Source of the DNA: Taudactylus pleione
Taxonomy: Eukaryota > Chordata > Amphibia > Anura > Myobatrachidae
Assembly: GCA_031769625.1 (NCBI GenBank)
Contig: JAUIMM010000566.1
Coordinates: 5,213,001 to 5,277,000, forward strand
Length of the DNA: 64,000 nucleotides
Reading direction: 5' to 3'
The notes under the pieces are model-generated. The model had not been told where the DNA came from. It worked only from the letters and a program-made list of their open reading frames with translations, and did not search any database. The position numbers were made by a program, and so were the translations under genes. Shown here piece after piece: positions 45,990-58,285 of the stretch. How positions within the stretch are numbered: the stretch's first letter is position 1; the number at the start of each line of letters is the position of its first letter.

Positions 45990-47215
45990 CAATATTGCTT
46001 ATTTCAAAGAATTATTAAGAAGTGGAAAAGTACAGTATGGAACCACCAGCACCTTGCCAAGATCGGACTGTCCCTCCAAACAAAGAATGACAGAGCCAGT
46101 AGGATATTGAGCATGGAAGCTACCAAGAGCCAAATGGCAACTTTGAATTACTTTATGGCTGAGATAGGTCGGTCTGTGCATGTGACAGCTGCTGTATCTC
46201 ACAAGCTTTACACAAAGCTGGCCTGTATGGCAGGATGGCAAGAAAAAAGCCTCTTTGAAAAAGTGCTGCATGCTCATTTGCACTTTGCAAAAAACCCTCA
46301 GAAATTTCTGATGCCATGAGCTATGGGACAGATGACCAAAATGAAACTTTTTGGACTGAACTTCAAGAACTATGGCCCTCATTCAGAGCCGTACGCTCTG
46401 AGCAGAGCGCACGCTCTGAATGAGGGCCGCCCTCCATAAAAATGGAGCGTCCTCCTGAACGCTCGTATAGCTGTGGGTCACCACCCACAGCCTATACGAG
46501 CGTGCAGTTTGATGGCCGTGATGGTCTTGACCATCGTGACCATCGAAACTGTGAGCCGGAGCCTGCGGTTGAGGTTTTCAACCGCAAGCCCCGGAGTGAT
46601 TACTAGTGATGTCAGTGGGCCGGCTTCTGACGGGAGGCGTTCCCATGGGAACGCCCCTGTCAGGGAGGCACGCCCCCGGCACGCCCACCAAAGGGGGCGT
46701 GCTGTCAATCAACATCGACAGCACGCCCCCTTTGATCAGACACAACGAGCGAAGGACTTTCCTTCGCTCGTCGCGTCTGGGGCATGCGCACGACGGAGCT
46801 CCCTCCATCGTGCACATGCTCAGTGCAGAACATCGACCCACTTGCGAGCGGACAGCCGCTCGCGAGTGGGTCTGAATCAGGGCCTATGTTTGTTGAAAAC
46901 CAAACACAGCACCTCTCACATATAACATACTTACTGTGGGGGGTGTTTCTCTTCAGCAGGTACTGAGCAATTGGTCAGAGTGAAGGGAAGATAGATGCAG
47001 CCAATTAAACCCAAATTCTTGAGGAAACCCTGTGGCCTTTGTACCACCAAGAAAACAATGCAGTCCGAGGCCTGACCAAAATCAAAAGCTGTGTATGGAG
47101 TTGAAGACAGCAGTCCATCACCACTCACAATGAAATTTGCCTGAACTAACAATTCTGCAAGGATGAATGGGCACATATTCCCCAATCTAGGTGGTCAAAG
47201 CTAGTAGAGACATTC
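45990..47215 (+). pseudogene. Tc1/mariner-like transposase relic split by a MITE
   Basis: Translation gives Tc1 landmarks: a KRIIKKW-like helix start (near 46000), CISQALHKAGLYGRMARKKP (46195-46250), HAHLHFAKNP and KMKLFGLN (to 46360). After the MITE it continues with KPNTAPLTYNILTVGG, then, frame-shifted, SEGKIDAAN and ILEE. Stops and indels are frequent. The catalytic DDE set cannot be traced in full. The MITE at 46374 separates two parts that join naturally when it is removed, with TAT duplicated. Confidence 0.75.
46374..46884. mobile_element. Harbinger-type MITE, serial hairpins (511 bp)
   Basis: The ends are GGCCCTCATTCAG and CTGAATCAGGGCC, with TAT at 46371-46373 and 46885-46887. It is the nearest relative of 6826-7375 in this window, apart from loss of one hairpin half near 46600 (ATTACTAGTGATGTCAGTGG). 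Confidence 0.93.
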
Positions 47216-47605
47216 AAACGGAATCGGTATGAGATGCCGGCGCTCAGGATCCCAGCTGTTAGAATCTAGACACTGTCATCCCAAAAGGGTTAACATACCG
47301 ACACTTGTTGGTTGGTATGCTAAACCTCCCCCTCTCCCTACCCTAACCCTTACCCCCCCTCTTTGGTGCCTAACCCTAACTCTCCCCCCTAGTGCCTAAC
47401 CCTAACCTCCCCGGTGCCTAACCCTAACCCTCCTCTTTTAGTGCCTAACTCTAACCCTCCCTCATGTGCCTACCCCTACACCTATTCCCCCCTAACACCC
47501 CGATACTTACCTTCGGTATCCCGGTGGTCGGTATGCTGGCGCTGGGCTTCTGATCGGTAATAGGAGCGTCGGCATCCAGACCGCTGGGATGCTGAATTCA
47601 TACCA
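47216..47605. mobile_element. MITE with telomere-like internal repeats
   Basis: The outer ends share GGTATGA (GGTATGAGATGCCGGCG, and the reverse complement of GGGATGCTGAATTCATACC). The middle, 47335-47480, is a degenerate array of GTGCCTAACCCTAACCCTCC units. Confidence 0.65.
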
Positions 47606-47639
47606 TTTAAACAGTCTGATGGCTGTGATTGCAGCAAAC

Positions 47640-47790
47640 GGTGGCTCTGCAATTTAATCAGGGGTCTGTTTTCAGGGACTATTTTTCAATCCTGTTAGTC
47701 TAGTAATTTTTCTTTAATTTTCAAAACTGTTGTCTTTTTCCATTAGTTAGAATGTTGTAAAGTGAAAATAAAGCTGGAAAAAGTTTGATT
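47640..47790 (+). mobile_element. Possible 3' tail of a Tc1-like element
   Basis: The order of TTAATCAGGGGTCTGTTTTC, T-rich sequence and GTGAAAATAAAGCTGGAAAA is reminiscent of Tc1 3' ends and may belong to the relic upstream. Low certainty. Confidence 0.35.
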
Positions 47791-47883
47791 TAATTTATTT
47801 ATTTAATTTTCCATGGTGTAATGTGACAGAAGCAAAGGATAGGATGCTATTCTGTAGGTGCTGTATTACACAAAAATCTCTTA

Positions 47884-48304
47884 AGGGGCCTCTTAGCAGA
47901 TAAAATGAACGACTGAACGATATATCGTTCAATCGTTCATTATATCTGCTAATGGATAGGCCCTGAACGATGGCAGATGCGCACTCCCGCGGCCGATAAA
48001 TTGCATCTATCATCTCTCCAACATGTTGGTCAATTATCGCATATAGCTGTATGATATTAGCAATATTGTGCAGTTTATATGCGGTAAACGACGAACGACG
48101 AAAGATATTAGCAGCAGCTACAGAGCGCTACAGAGAAAAAAATCCACTCCCTGAATGATGTCATGCGATATCGTTCATCGTTCGTCGTTTGCCAAAATCT
48201 GTCATGTACATGACAGATATCGTTCAGCACAGCCACCGGAATTTTCAAGGGATATCTTTTGCCTTTCATCTTTCAGAAAAACATCTGCTAATGGATAGGC
48301 CCCT
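47884..48304. mobile_element. 421-bp MITE with TTA duplication
   Basis: The ends are AGGGGCCTCTTAGCAGAT and ATCTGCTAATGGATAGGCCCCT, imperfectly inverted. TTA lies at 47881-47883 and 48305-48307. Internal hairpins include AACGATATATCGTT and CGTTCATCGTTCGTCGTTTG. Confidence 0.88.
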
Positions 48305-48307
48305 TTA

Positions 48308-49000
48308 CTGTGATTCTTTTATCTAATCAGCAGTAATACACATTACATGCATTAATCAATTAGTCTTCTGTCATTCTGTCTCTGTTCTGTGCCTGAACAT
48401 TTCACATTAATATATTAATGGTAAAAAATACTTTATAACAATAACACACCAAACTATGACATTTTCTATGCTCATTTATGTAATCTTTGTTATTAACTTT
48501 GTCTTATAAATGTTGCTAATTGTTTGTATTCTGACCCATAATGACTCTAATCTGTTGTTTTATTTTTGTAAACTGGTAATAACTGAAAGAATGTAAATTT
48601 TACAACCCACTCTATAATTACTGATTATATTGTTAATCATGTCTCGCGCAAAATTAGACATTTTCTAATCATTTTTCTGACATTCTTTTTATAAGACAGT
48701 AACATAGTAAATAAGTTTTGCATCTGGGGATCAAGAAAAATCAGAGCAATAATTTATCTTAGAACATACAGTATCTCCCAGTTGTCACTATACATGTCTA
48801 TTTAAAGCTATGTCAGCAGAGTTGTATTAATTTAAAACGTTATTTGTAAAGAAAAATGTAAAGAAAAAACCCCAGATGAACAAATACTGTACAGATGTAT
48901 TCTTATAAACTACGGCTTCCGTTGCAGCAAACAGCCCCTATCCTAGGCGTCTCAGCCACACTCTGAGTGTCTTTCTTGCTCAAAATGTGCGTCTTATGGG
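48308..49000. other. No gene seen
   Basis: AT-rich sequence without features. Confidence 0.5.
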
Positions 49001-49004
49001 GTCT

Positions 49005-49455
49005 ATTTACTAAGCAGTGTTAGGAGACAGAGTGAAAAGTGATAAGGTGCCAGTCAATCAGCTCCCAACTGTCATTTTTCAAACACAGCCTTTATTCTCA
49101 TACATAAAATAACTGGAAGTGACAAAACTACAAAGCTAGAATACATTGATCAATTTGATTTGTAACGCTTGTACATCTGTGCACAAATGAGTCTGAATCT
49201 GTAATGCTACAATGAAGCATATTCAGCTTTTTCTCACGCCAAGTTCCGTCGTGCTTCATCTTTTAATTTATGGGGTTTATGCATCAAGCAGTGAAAAGTG
49301 TGGGTAAGTGAACCTGTGGAGAAGTTTCCCATAGTAATCAATCAGCTTTGAAGTAGCATTTATCATGTACAGTCTATAAAATAATAGGTAGGAGCTGATT
49401 AGTTGCTATGGGCAACGTCTCCACTGGTCCACTTCTCCAGGAATTTCATTGCTTA
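49005..49455. mobile_element. Two adjacent foldback-MITE relics
   Basis: 49005-49095 resembles half of the 8860 MITE (AGTGATAAGGTGCCAGTCAA, AATCAGCTCC). 49271-49455 pairs GTGGAGAAGTTTCCCATAG with CTATGGGCAACGTCTCCAC. Confidence 0.6.
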
Positions 49456-50177
49456 ATATATATAAAACCCTATATGTGTTTAAAACTAATTCCTGTGCGG
49501 TGAATGTCGCAGCCCAGCCTCTCTAGTACACTGTGAGTGGCGTTTTCATGTGTCTGCAAAATTTTAAGAAAAAGGCCATATGCTACACACTCAGATCGGC
49601 TCAGTCACGTTGGGTGTCTTGTGCTATATAGTGTATAAATGCTAGGTGTATGAGGAAATGCTATCACATTCTAGTACTCCAAACAATTTTCCCTTACTAT
49701 AGGCAGCAGTTTGTATTAGTAATGACCAGTTACGGATTTTACCTAGGGGCTGCAGGACTGCAGGGACCACCTAGCAGTGGCAGTGACTTCCCGTTGGAAG
49801 AACTCCCTGCTGATCACCCCCAGACAGGCAGTCCCAGGGGGAGGTGTTTTCTCCCACTGGGACTGCAATGGCACTCTTCTCCTATTACAGCAGCCCTATC
49901 TGGCTTCTAGGTGCTACATCTGAAGCCAGCTTCTAAAGGTTGTAGCTGATGCAGTCCCTAGAAGCCAGCCTGTTTTCTAGCAGTGCCAGTCTTAAGCGAT
50001 ACCCCCTTATTTAGGTGCCGCCCCTTGCTGACTTAAGCCCCGCCTCCCAGTGACATCAGCTGTCAATCACCAGGGTGGCAGGGAGGAAAGGGCTGCATAG
50101 ACTGCAGCCTATAATGTGCAGACCCCCCAGCCAGGCAGGTAAGGAGCTGCTGCTGGCAATGACATTTTAGGGATTAT
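49456..50177. other. No gene seen
   Basis: Moderately GC-rich from 49730. No family signature. Confidence 0.45.
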
Positions 50178-50642
50178 GGGCCTGATTCAGACCCCCTCGC
50201 GAGCGCTGAGGGCTCGCAAGCGGGTCGATGTTGGCCCAGTGCGCATGCGCACGACGGAGGGACGGCTCCGTCGTGCGCATGTGCGAGACCCGGATAGCAA
50301 TGGGCAAACCGTCGCTCCGGGTCTCGCTATAAAGGGGGTGTGCTGTCGATGTTGAGTGACAGCACGGCCCCTTTGGTGGGCGTCCCGGGGGCGTGGCTGG
50401 CCAGACGGAGGCATTCCCATGGGGCCGGCCCCACTGACATCACTCTGATAGAGCCAAAAGCACTCCAGGGCTTGCGGCAGCGAGACCCTACCACAAGGGT
50501 CTTGTCGCAAGCCCGATGGTCGTGATGGTCTTGACCATCACGACCATATTCCTGGCCGCTCGCTATAGCTGTGGGTGGTCACCCACAGCTATACGAGCGG
50601 CCAGGAGGCCGCTCTAAAAATACAATAGGCGGGCACTGATTC
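50178..50642. mobile_element. Harbinger-type MITE, right end truncated
   Basis: It starts GGGCCTGATTCAGACCC and follows the hairpin-chain plan (GCGCATGCGCACGACGGAGG with GTCGTGCGCATGTGCG). It breaks off at GGCACTGATTC, about 50 bases before the expected end. Confidence 0.85.
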
Positions 50643-51229
50643 TTAGTATTCTGCCATTAAGTCACCATGAATGTCCAGCACTTGTGTTTGCTTCTTCTGC
50701 TTGGTACTGTATAAGTATTTTCTTACTCTCTCTTTTATATTTTATGCTCTATTTGGACAATGTAAGGTGCTCTTTATTGTTGAAGTTTTTTTTTTTTAAA
50801 TTGATGTAAAGATTTTTGAAAGCCACAAATCTACCACTACACAGTATGTGTAAAATTTGTAAGCAATAAGTTTTTTTTTATAATATTTGTTTCTCTCATA
50901 TCCACATACGGTATGTTGAGGAAGAACAAGTTGCACCACCCTAACCAACCGCACTGCAAGGGACAGTAGCACCTGATTATAGATCTCCAGGGGACAAAAA
51001 TGCCCTGGAGTGGCAGCAAAAATGGGCTGCAGCAAAGACGCACACCTGAAATGTCCTGACTATTTAGCAGCAGCAAATGGCATTTCAAGAAAAACAACTG
51101 CAATCCAAAAAAGACACCTAACAGCTTTAGAATGTGTTGATATCTTCACAAGAAAGACTGGCTTATGCCCAGGTAAAACAAAATATTACACAAGCAATAT
51201 ACAGTAAAGCAAGAGAAATAGTTGTTCCT
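50643..51229. other. No gene seen
   Basis: No signature identified. Confidence 0.45.
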
Positions 51230-51232
51230 TAA

Positions 51233-51631
51233 AGGCCCCCATACATCAGCAATCTGAAAACCACAATTGAACAATTTGAAGATTTATTGCCCGATCTTAG
51301 GATGTCCCAATCGAGCAATCTGCGCCCATACACTACAGATCTTTTTCAGTGATTTGCAGATCGATTGCGGCAAACACAGATCTGGCAATCTTGAAAGGCC
51401 CATCATTTTGCTAGGAACGGTCTGCAAATCTGCTGATCATGTCCATACAGTAGCAATCTACAGCCCCAATCGATCTGTAAAATCCAAAATGTTGGACAAT
51501 CTGATTAAACAATTCCAATCACTTTTTGGTTGCAATCTGCGATCTGTGAAGCCCATACATTGCAGATTTTTATACACAATCGATTGCAAATTGCACGATT
51601 GCTGCAAGCCATCTCTGATGTATGGGGGCCT
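51233..51631. mobile_element. 399-bp MITE, second copy of the 13665 family
   Basis: It starts AGGCCCCCATACATCAGC and ends GATGTATGGGGGCCT, in reverse orientation to 13665. TTA/TAA flanks both ends (51229-51232, 51632-51634). Confidence 0.88.
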
Positions 51632-51634
51632 TTA

Positions 51635-52990
51635 GGCGCAAAGTGTTTTGTATCAATATACAAAAGCTACCACCATATCTCTATGAACTATAATGAAATG
51701 AAAAATGTATCTCAAAGGGCACTCCTGTTACATAGAGCGCATCATATCTACACATACAATGCAGGGCTGAGACTAATCCAATGTTATAATTATCATCATA
51801 TACAGTTGTCCTAAATGGAAGATTTACCCGCTCCCCGCAGTAGGTTATTTTTAAGGTATGAAGGAAAGATCAGCACCATCAATCATACCGATCCCTGTTA
51901 CATTACTTTAAGAATGCACTTACTATAAATACAAATCAAATCATTCTATCGGCATCAAGTAGAATCTTGTGTCACTCTGGTGTACGGAGAGGACCCTTTT
52001 CTTTCTTGACTTCCAAAAGGTTGTGTGGGGTTTAGTTTGGAGCAGTGGGAAGTCTGTGTGCAATTGGCAAGCTCAGGGAGGACATAAACCTCCCGTGGAG
52101 AAGAAATGCATGGTGGTGCTAATATTTGTACGTGAAAAAGATCCTACAGGGGAGTGCTATCTTCCATTTAGGACTTTTTCTTGAACAATGACAATCTATA
52201 CGATTATAATGATCACATTGTATTTTATATTTGTATGTGATGTACGAGACGTGTGCTATGAAATATGAGCGCCCACTGAAATACTTTTTTCATTTTCATT
52301 ATAATGTGGGCAATGTTGGCTGAGCTAAAACTAGGAGGGCACAAATTATTCAAGGTCCCCAAGAATTAGGTCATGGTGGTGCATCTAGCATGGGTAATAA
52401 GAGCCACAGTTCTTTCTGCTCCTGCAGTTACTGAAGCTCAGCTCACCCATGGCCAGATACTGTAGATCTTCAAGGGCCAAATCAAGAGCCTACAGGCAAA
52501 AGATTTAAATGTAAAAAACAAAATCATCATTATCTTATGCCTCTAATATGAATGATAAAAAATGTTCTCCTTAAGAAATATGTGATTGAATTATTTCAGT
52601 AGCCATACATTTAGAACGTTATTAGCCATAAAGTGTGATGTACTTGTAGCTAATTTAAGAAGTATGATGGCAAAACAATAATGTTACAGTATGTGTGGTG
52701 TTGTTTAAAAGTTTGGATGGTGGGACCTTTTAACCAATCAAACAGTTAATAGAAAAACACAATTTAACAGAATTTGTATGCAGCATATGCATTATTATTT
52801 GGGAAGTATCTATTACTTTTGTCAATGATGGTCGTAAAGCTCAACATGAAGTTGTATTTGGTCTAAATTGGTAATCACGCCCATATTGTATACACATTTA
52901 TTTCTATGTATTTTAATGGTGCATTTACAAATTAAGCTGGAAAACATAATCAAAGAAAAAAGTTCCATCCAGCAAAAAGGTTTGACAATT
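51635..52990. other. No gene seen
   Basis: AT-rich sequence. Open frames here lack family features. Confidence 0.45.
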
Positions 52991-52994
52991 ACAC

Positions 52995-53240
52995 AATTAT
53001 AGAAATCCAGAGATCTTTCTTGCATATATTTGCAAATAAATGGTTAAGTGCCAGGCCGTGTAAAGGCTCCTCTGTAACGGTGTCCCTAATGCTGCATAAT
53101 AATAGCACCTACTCTAGGTCATAATTGCATACTGTTGTGCCACATGATAAGTTGAGAGCAGAGTGCTGGAGGGAAACCTTTTCTTTTTTTCTGTAGTCCA
53201 GAGTAAACTCATCCCTTTACAAGCACCTGTGGAAAAATAT
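52995..53240. mobile_element. Fragment related to the 15019-16282 element
   Basis: TAGAAATCCAGAGATC to CATATATTTGC and AGGCTCCTCTGTAACGG match that repeat in the same orientation with an internal deletion. From about 53158 the sequence is the inverted form of its beginning (GCTGGAGGGAAACC through TTTCTGTAG). Confidence 0.7.
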
Positions 53241-53539
53241 GTATACTACTTGCAAAATACTCATGCCTTTTTCAACCTTGATTTGTAGATACCAACTTGG
53301 TGGGCTTGGCTTTCCTTGATCAAAACAGCCATGTTTGGTCAGATGCAACTCAAGCACCAAATGGAGAGGCTATTTTTTGATGGTATCTGGAGATGTTCTC
53401 CCTCCTCCCCTCCCAGCCTTCCCTTACATAATCCCAGAAGCACAATGATGAGAGATGTTTAGTACCAGACTTTAATAATCCCTCTGCCCCCTTCCTATTC
53501 AGAGCTTCTGTTTTGTGTGCTGCCACATTAATAGTTATT
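53241..53539. other. No gene seen
   Basis: Short stretch without identified features. Confidence 0.4.
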
Positions 53540-54753
53540 CCACCCATTCAAGAATCGAAATGGGCATGTGCAACACCAGCGTTACTCCCGCCGGTGGAAT
53601 GGCCCATCTTGCACCTCTTTTCTTTGCATTATGCGCATTGCTGAGTGCTGTTTCGTGTAGATGGCAAACATTATTGTTATAGTTTATTAAATTGACATCC
53701 ATGTATGCCACTGCAGTGCCATTCTCTTTCCTAGATGTGCCATGTTGGTAATGGAACTGCCACAGCTGCTGTAATCTTCTACATGCAGTTAATGAATGCC
53801 AAAAATGTCCACAAATTTTTATGGACACAGACAGCATCTCCTGCATGCCCCTTTCATTTTTTTTTTTAATCTGAAACCACCGAAAAGCTCAACTGGAGCA
53901 AGGACTGATGTGAATGATTAAAATATTTTTTGTAAATGCCTCCTCTCATCCCTCATAATTTTGCTTTGGAATCCAAAACTAAAATTAAGTATAGTACGAC
54001 TCAACTGTTCTTTTTCCTGCCTTCCACTAAATACATACTCTACATCCCTCAGGCCACTGATCTAGTTCTTCAAATAATAATGAAAAGTAACTGCCACTCT
54101 TGTTTCCTAGATGTGCCATGTTGGAAGTTGAACTACTACAGCCACTGAAATCTTCTACCACTGATGAATGCCAAAAATATCCAGAAAGTTTTAAGGCCAC
54201 AGACAGCATCTCCTGCATGCCCCTTTCATTTGAAAAAAAATTCAGAACCAACAAAGAGCTCATCTGGGGCAAGAACTGATGTGAATGATTAAAATATTTT
54301 TTGTAAATGCCCTCTCTCCTCCCACATAAATTTGCTTTGGAATCCAAAACTTAAATTAAATTTACTATGAATCAAGAAAAAAATCAAAAGTGAAAATAAC
54401 CACGCTACAGGTATATTCAAATGAAATTATATTATAAAATGAAAACTGCACCATATGACAATTAGAAATTTTTAATACATTAAATGTATTCATTCCATCT
54501 CAATGCTTTAAAAATAGGATAATAAACCATAAAATGCAGAAACCTGACAAATGGTTATAAATAAATACAATGTATCAGCTGGTTGCAGTAAATCTTTAGA
54601 AGGTTCCAAATCAACCTCTATCTATTGACACAAATCATTGTTGTGTGGCAGCAGAAACAGTACATTCATGAGTCTATAATAATATAAAGAGCCACTTGGA
54701 TTCAAAGCATTTAACAAATGGCCGGTGTGTGTGTTCTGTCATTTTTTTATATT

Positions 54754-54850
54754 TCTTTTGCAGTGGAACTACAGGTACCAGCGGGCCCATAATACTTGTG
54801 GTTCTCCAAGTGCCAGCATGCGGGGAAGGCTGTAGTTCCACTGCAAAAGA
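54754..54850. repeat. 97-bp hairpin element
   Basis: TCTTTTGCAGTGGAACTACA is a perfect inverted match of TGTAGTTCCACTGCAAAAGA at the other end. Likely a tiny hAT MITE. Confidence 0.8.
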
Positions 54851-54884
54851 TAATATTTTTAATTGTTTCGCACCACACTTTACA

Positions 54885-55300
54885 TAATCATCCCAGCACC
54901 CACCACTCCAGGGGTGTCGGGGATAGCCCCAGGCTATCAGCCTAGGCCTGGGGTGTCCTGGAGAGAAGGACCGCTTTAATGGGGAGTCCCCACCTGTCCA
55001 GGGATCCCCGGCCTTTGCTGACTAGCAGACAGGGGTAATGCTTTGGCCGGGGGACCCGGTGAAAGGGTTCACCTGGCTGTGGCATTACCCCCCTGCTAGA
55101 ATAAGTTTGGTGCTAGTTATGGAAAATACAGGGGGCCTCTTCGCTTTTGTCCCCTGTATGTATGCTGTATGCAAGTTGCACTAAATGAAGGGGACCCCTA
55201 CATTGTTTGTCCTCTGTATTTAGCACAACCAGTACTGAGTCTCCAAAGCCTGGGGTTTGTTGTGCTTTTTGGGGGACCACGCCATTTTTTAAAAAACATT
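54885..55300. repeat. Repeat related to 40980-41340
   Basis: GGGTAATGCTTTGGCCGGGG and AATACAGGGGGCCTC correspond to inverted blocks there. Boundaries unknown. Confidence 0.6.
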
Positions 55301-55610
55301 TTTACATAGGTTTACATTTTCTTAATCACAGAAGCACGGACGGATCTCACTGATCTACCTAATGCATCTGTGGGGGATTTTTACACACAGATGCATGCAT
55401 CACGGATCTCCCTGATCCGTGCGTCACATCGTTCACCGTGGCAAATCTTCAAAGACAGGTCGGTGATCTATCTGCATGTTGAAGAGATCACTGACCACAA
55501 CCAACGACTAGTTGGAGCACGCATCACAACATTAGCATCGCCTCACATGGCACATTTTTAAACAAAATGTAATTCCAAACTGACGGAAATGGCCATATCT
55601 TTAAAAAATT
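55301..55610. other. Hairpin-rich stretch, unclassified
   Basis: ACGGATCTCACTGATC and ATCACGGATCTCCCTGATCC-type palindromes occur near 55337 and 55396. Probably a MITE interior; the ends were not found. Confidence 0.4.
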
Positions 55611-56984
55611 GTACAGTGTGTGAGGGCCTTTAGATTAAAATTTTTCTTTTTATTGGTTACTACGAATCAGCCATTCCTTTCCCTGCCTTCAATTACATAC
55701 ATACTCCATCTCCCTTGGGCATTGAAGTTCAGCCAGAGTGCCACAGGCACCTTTCCTCTGATGTACAGTAAACAGCAAGTTTTGGTCCCATTATCCCCAA
55801 CAACTTCCCTGAGCACAAAGTAAATTTCTGTTTACAGTGAGTACTATTTAGCACCTCCACAAGCAAGGCTACCGCATTTCTATTAGATGTATACAAATAT
55901 ACAGCATATTTGGGCTGAATCAATATTCAATCAGGATGTGGCACAAAATGGCTGCACTCACTGTGTGTTAGCCTGGCGTGCGATGGACTCTCATGATCGG
56001 AGATGTGCATTCGCGTCTCCCTAGGATTGAATGGTGGAAGCACTCCCGAGATCGGAGATGTGCATTCGTATCTCCATAGGATTGAATGGAGATGCACTCC
56101 CACGTTAGGGATGTGCAATAGTGTATCGTGGTACATAGCGCAATGCACACACACTTTTGTGGCACGATCAGCCACAATGAACCTGGATGCATCTGTAGGA
56201 TTGGACACAAGTGGGCACAAGTGGGCTTCAGTGAGCCTGCTCCCATGTAAGCCCCAAGCATCTCTGTGCAATGGTGCAGACACTGCATAATATTTTCTGA
56301 CAAACTCTCCTCACTCGAATAGAAAACCTTCTCCAGGTCAGAGATGTCTTTCAGTAACTGAAGAACTTGATCCTACATTGATCCTCCCTCATAATTTTCT
56401 TAAGAATCAAATTTTTTTATTAGATTTACAAACGAATCAATCTTTTCTTCCTTAATTTGTCTACCTTTAACTACCCCATACACATACTCTATCTCCCTCG
56501 GGCCTCTGACCTAGTTCTTGATTAATGAAAACATCCTTGGTTTCTCTATGGGGTCGTATAGTTTATTAAACTGTCATCCTGTCTGCCACTGCAGTGCCAA
56601 TCTGCTTCCCAGATGTGCCATGTTGGAAGATGAACTGCCACATGTTTGTACTGCCCACTGCTGTCACTTAGCTTAGTCAGCCAGCGAGCTCGGTTTTTTC
56701 AGTTTAGCACCTTTTGCCCTAAACTGGATGAAAACAATATTTTGAGCTGTGAAGTGGTCAAAATTGACTGGAAATGAGTGGAAATTAATGTTATTGAGGT
56801 TAGTAATACCGTAGGAACAAAAAAAGCCCAAATTATGTGATAATAGCATTTTTTATCAATTTAAAAAAAAAATACAGATCCAAAACCAAAACATGTGAGG
56901 ATGGTTTTGCAAAACCAAAACCGAAACACGAAAGTTAATCCAGATCCAAAACCAAAACACTGGGGTCGGCGCTCATGTGTAGAG

Positions 56985-57904
56985 CAGTGATTTTCAACCT
57001 TTTTCAACTCACGACATGCAGAGCAAGATTTTAAAATTACCAAGTCACACCATCAGTCCCCCACATAGAAAAACACATACATTGGTCCTCACAGAAAACA
57101 AAATAAAACACATTGGCCTCCACAGAAAACAAAGTAAAAAATGTTGGCCCCCACAGAAAACAAAAATAAAACACATTAGCCAGGGCCATAGCTAGGGTAG
57201 TGCGGCCGGTGCCATCGCACAGGGCACCACAGGTCAGGGGGCGCTGTTTGGGCCTGTCAAATTTCTGTTTATTATCATTCTTGCTTGTAGCTTCCTCTTA
57301 TTTCATCCCCAGCATCTCCTGGCCTCTCCTATCTCTTCCCTGCCCCTTCCCCATGAAGCCATGGCCCTTTTTTGGGTGCATTATGTCCCTTTGAAAAATG
57401 AGGGGGGCGCCAATGCTCTTTCTGGCACAGGGCACCAAAAAGTCTAGTTATGGTTCTGACATTAGCCACCATATTAAAAAAAAAAAAAAAAATCACACTG
57501 GCCCCCACAGAAGGCAAAATAATATATTGTCCTCACATAAAAAAAACACAATTACACTGGCCCCCACAGAAAACAAAATAATACACATTGACCCCCTACC
57601 TGTCCATGGCAGAGAAAGGAGCTCCCTGTCCCTCAGCCGTGGAAGTGGGTGCAGCACTGCAGCTGTAGCAGCCTGTCACACTCACTGCTCAGCAGCAGTG
57701 AGCACTGTGCAGGTGGGACGGCGACGCGGCGTGCGTGACCTATGATGTCACGCCGCGGTCTCCATTGATTATGGCCCAGACAGCGGCTGAGCCACCTGGA
57801 AGAGCCCAGCACTGCCCCGAGCCCGAAGTTAGGAGTTCAACTGCAGGCATCCCCAGGTGGAGCTTCACTGGTGGCACACTTGGCATATTGGTTGAAAATC
57901 GCTG
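56985..57904. mobile_element. Charlie-like hAT MITE
   Basis: The ends are CAGTGATTTTCAACC and GGTTGAAAATCGCTG. The flanks GTGTAGAG and CTCTAGAG agree at 6 of 8 positions. The interior has repeated CACTGGCCCCCACAGAAAAC-like units and a nested hAT. Confidence 0.82.
57181..57458. mobile_element. 278-bp hAT MITE nested in the previous one
   Basis: The ends are CAGGGCCATAGCTAG and CTAGTTATGGTTCTG. The exact 8-bp duplication ACATTAGC lies at 57173-57180 and 57459-57466. Confidence 0.94.
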
Positions 57905-57921
57905 CTCTAGAGTATGTACAG

Positions 57922-58285
57922 CAGGGATGGGGAACCTCAGGCCTGGGGGCCGTATAAGGCCCACGGAATAATTTGGTATGGCCCTCAGAGCTATTTTCTG
58001 CTAGCCTCATCTGGCTAGCAGGGTACCTAGAATTGCACCCTTCAGCCAGAATCTATGCAGCAGTAACACCTAGTGCATCCTTAGGACGCTTCAGGCGGTA
58101 ATACCACTGCCCTTACAGCTCCCCGAAGCATCCTGAGGATGCTCCGGGCATTGCTGTAATCACAGGTGAATGTGACCCCGCCCCCATGTGATGTCACATG
58201 GAGGGGGTGTGGCTTACATCGGGCCCACAAATAATGTTATATATATCAAAATGGCCCTCGGCAGAAAAAAGGTTCCCGACCCCTG
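57922..58285. mobile_element. 364-bp hAT MITE
   Basis: The ends are CAGGGATGGGGAACCT and AGGTTCCCGACCCCTG. The exact duplication ATGTACAG lies at 57914-57921 and 58286-58293. Confidence 0.95.

Larger units (their letters stand above)
53540..56982 (-). mobile_element. Minus-oriented hAT relic of the 9034 family
   Basis: The right end is CCAAAACACTGGGGTCGG then GCTCATGTGTAG, inverted to the left end at 9034. Copies of the 337-bp unit (CTAGATGTGCCATGTTGG, CAGCATCTCCTGCATGCCCC) appear near 53760, 54120 and 56600. Non-family blocks at 54400-55600 interrupt it. No transposase part was found. Confidence 0.7.

Noticed and set aside
47335..47480. True interstitial telomere (TTAGGG)n
   Set aside because: Units are interrupted by GTGC and CTCC spacers and bounded by MITE ends.
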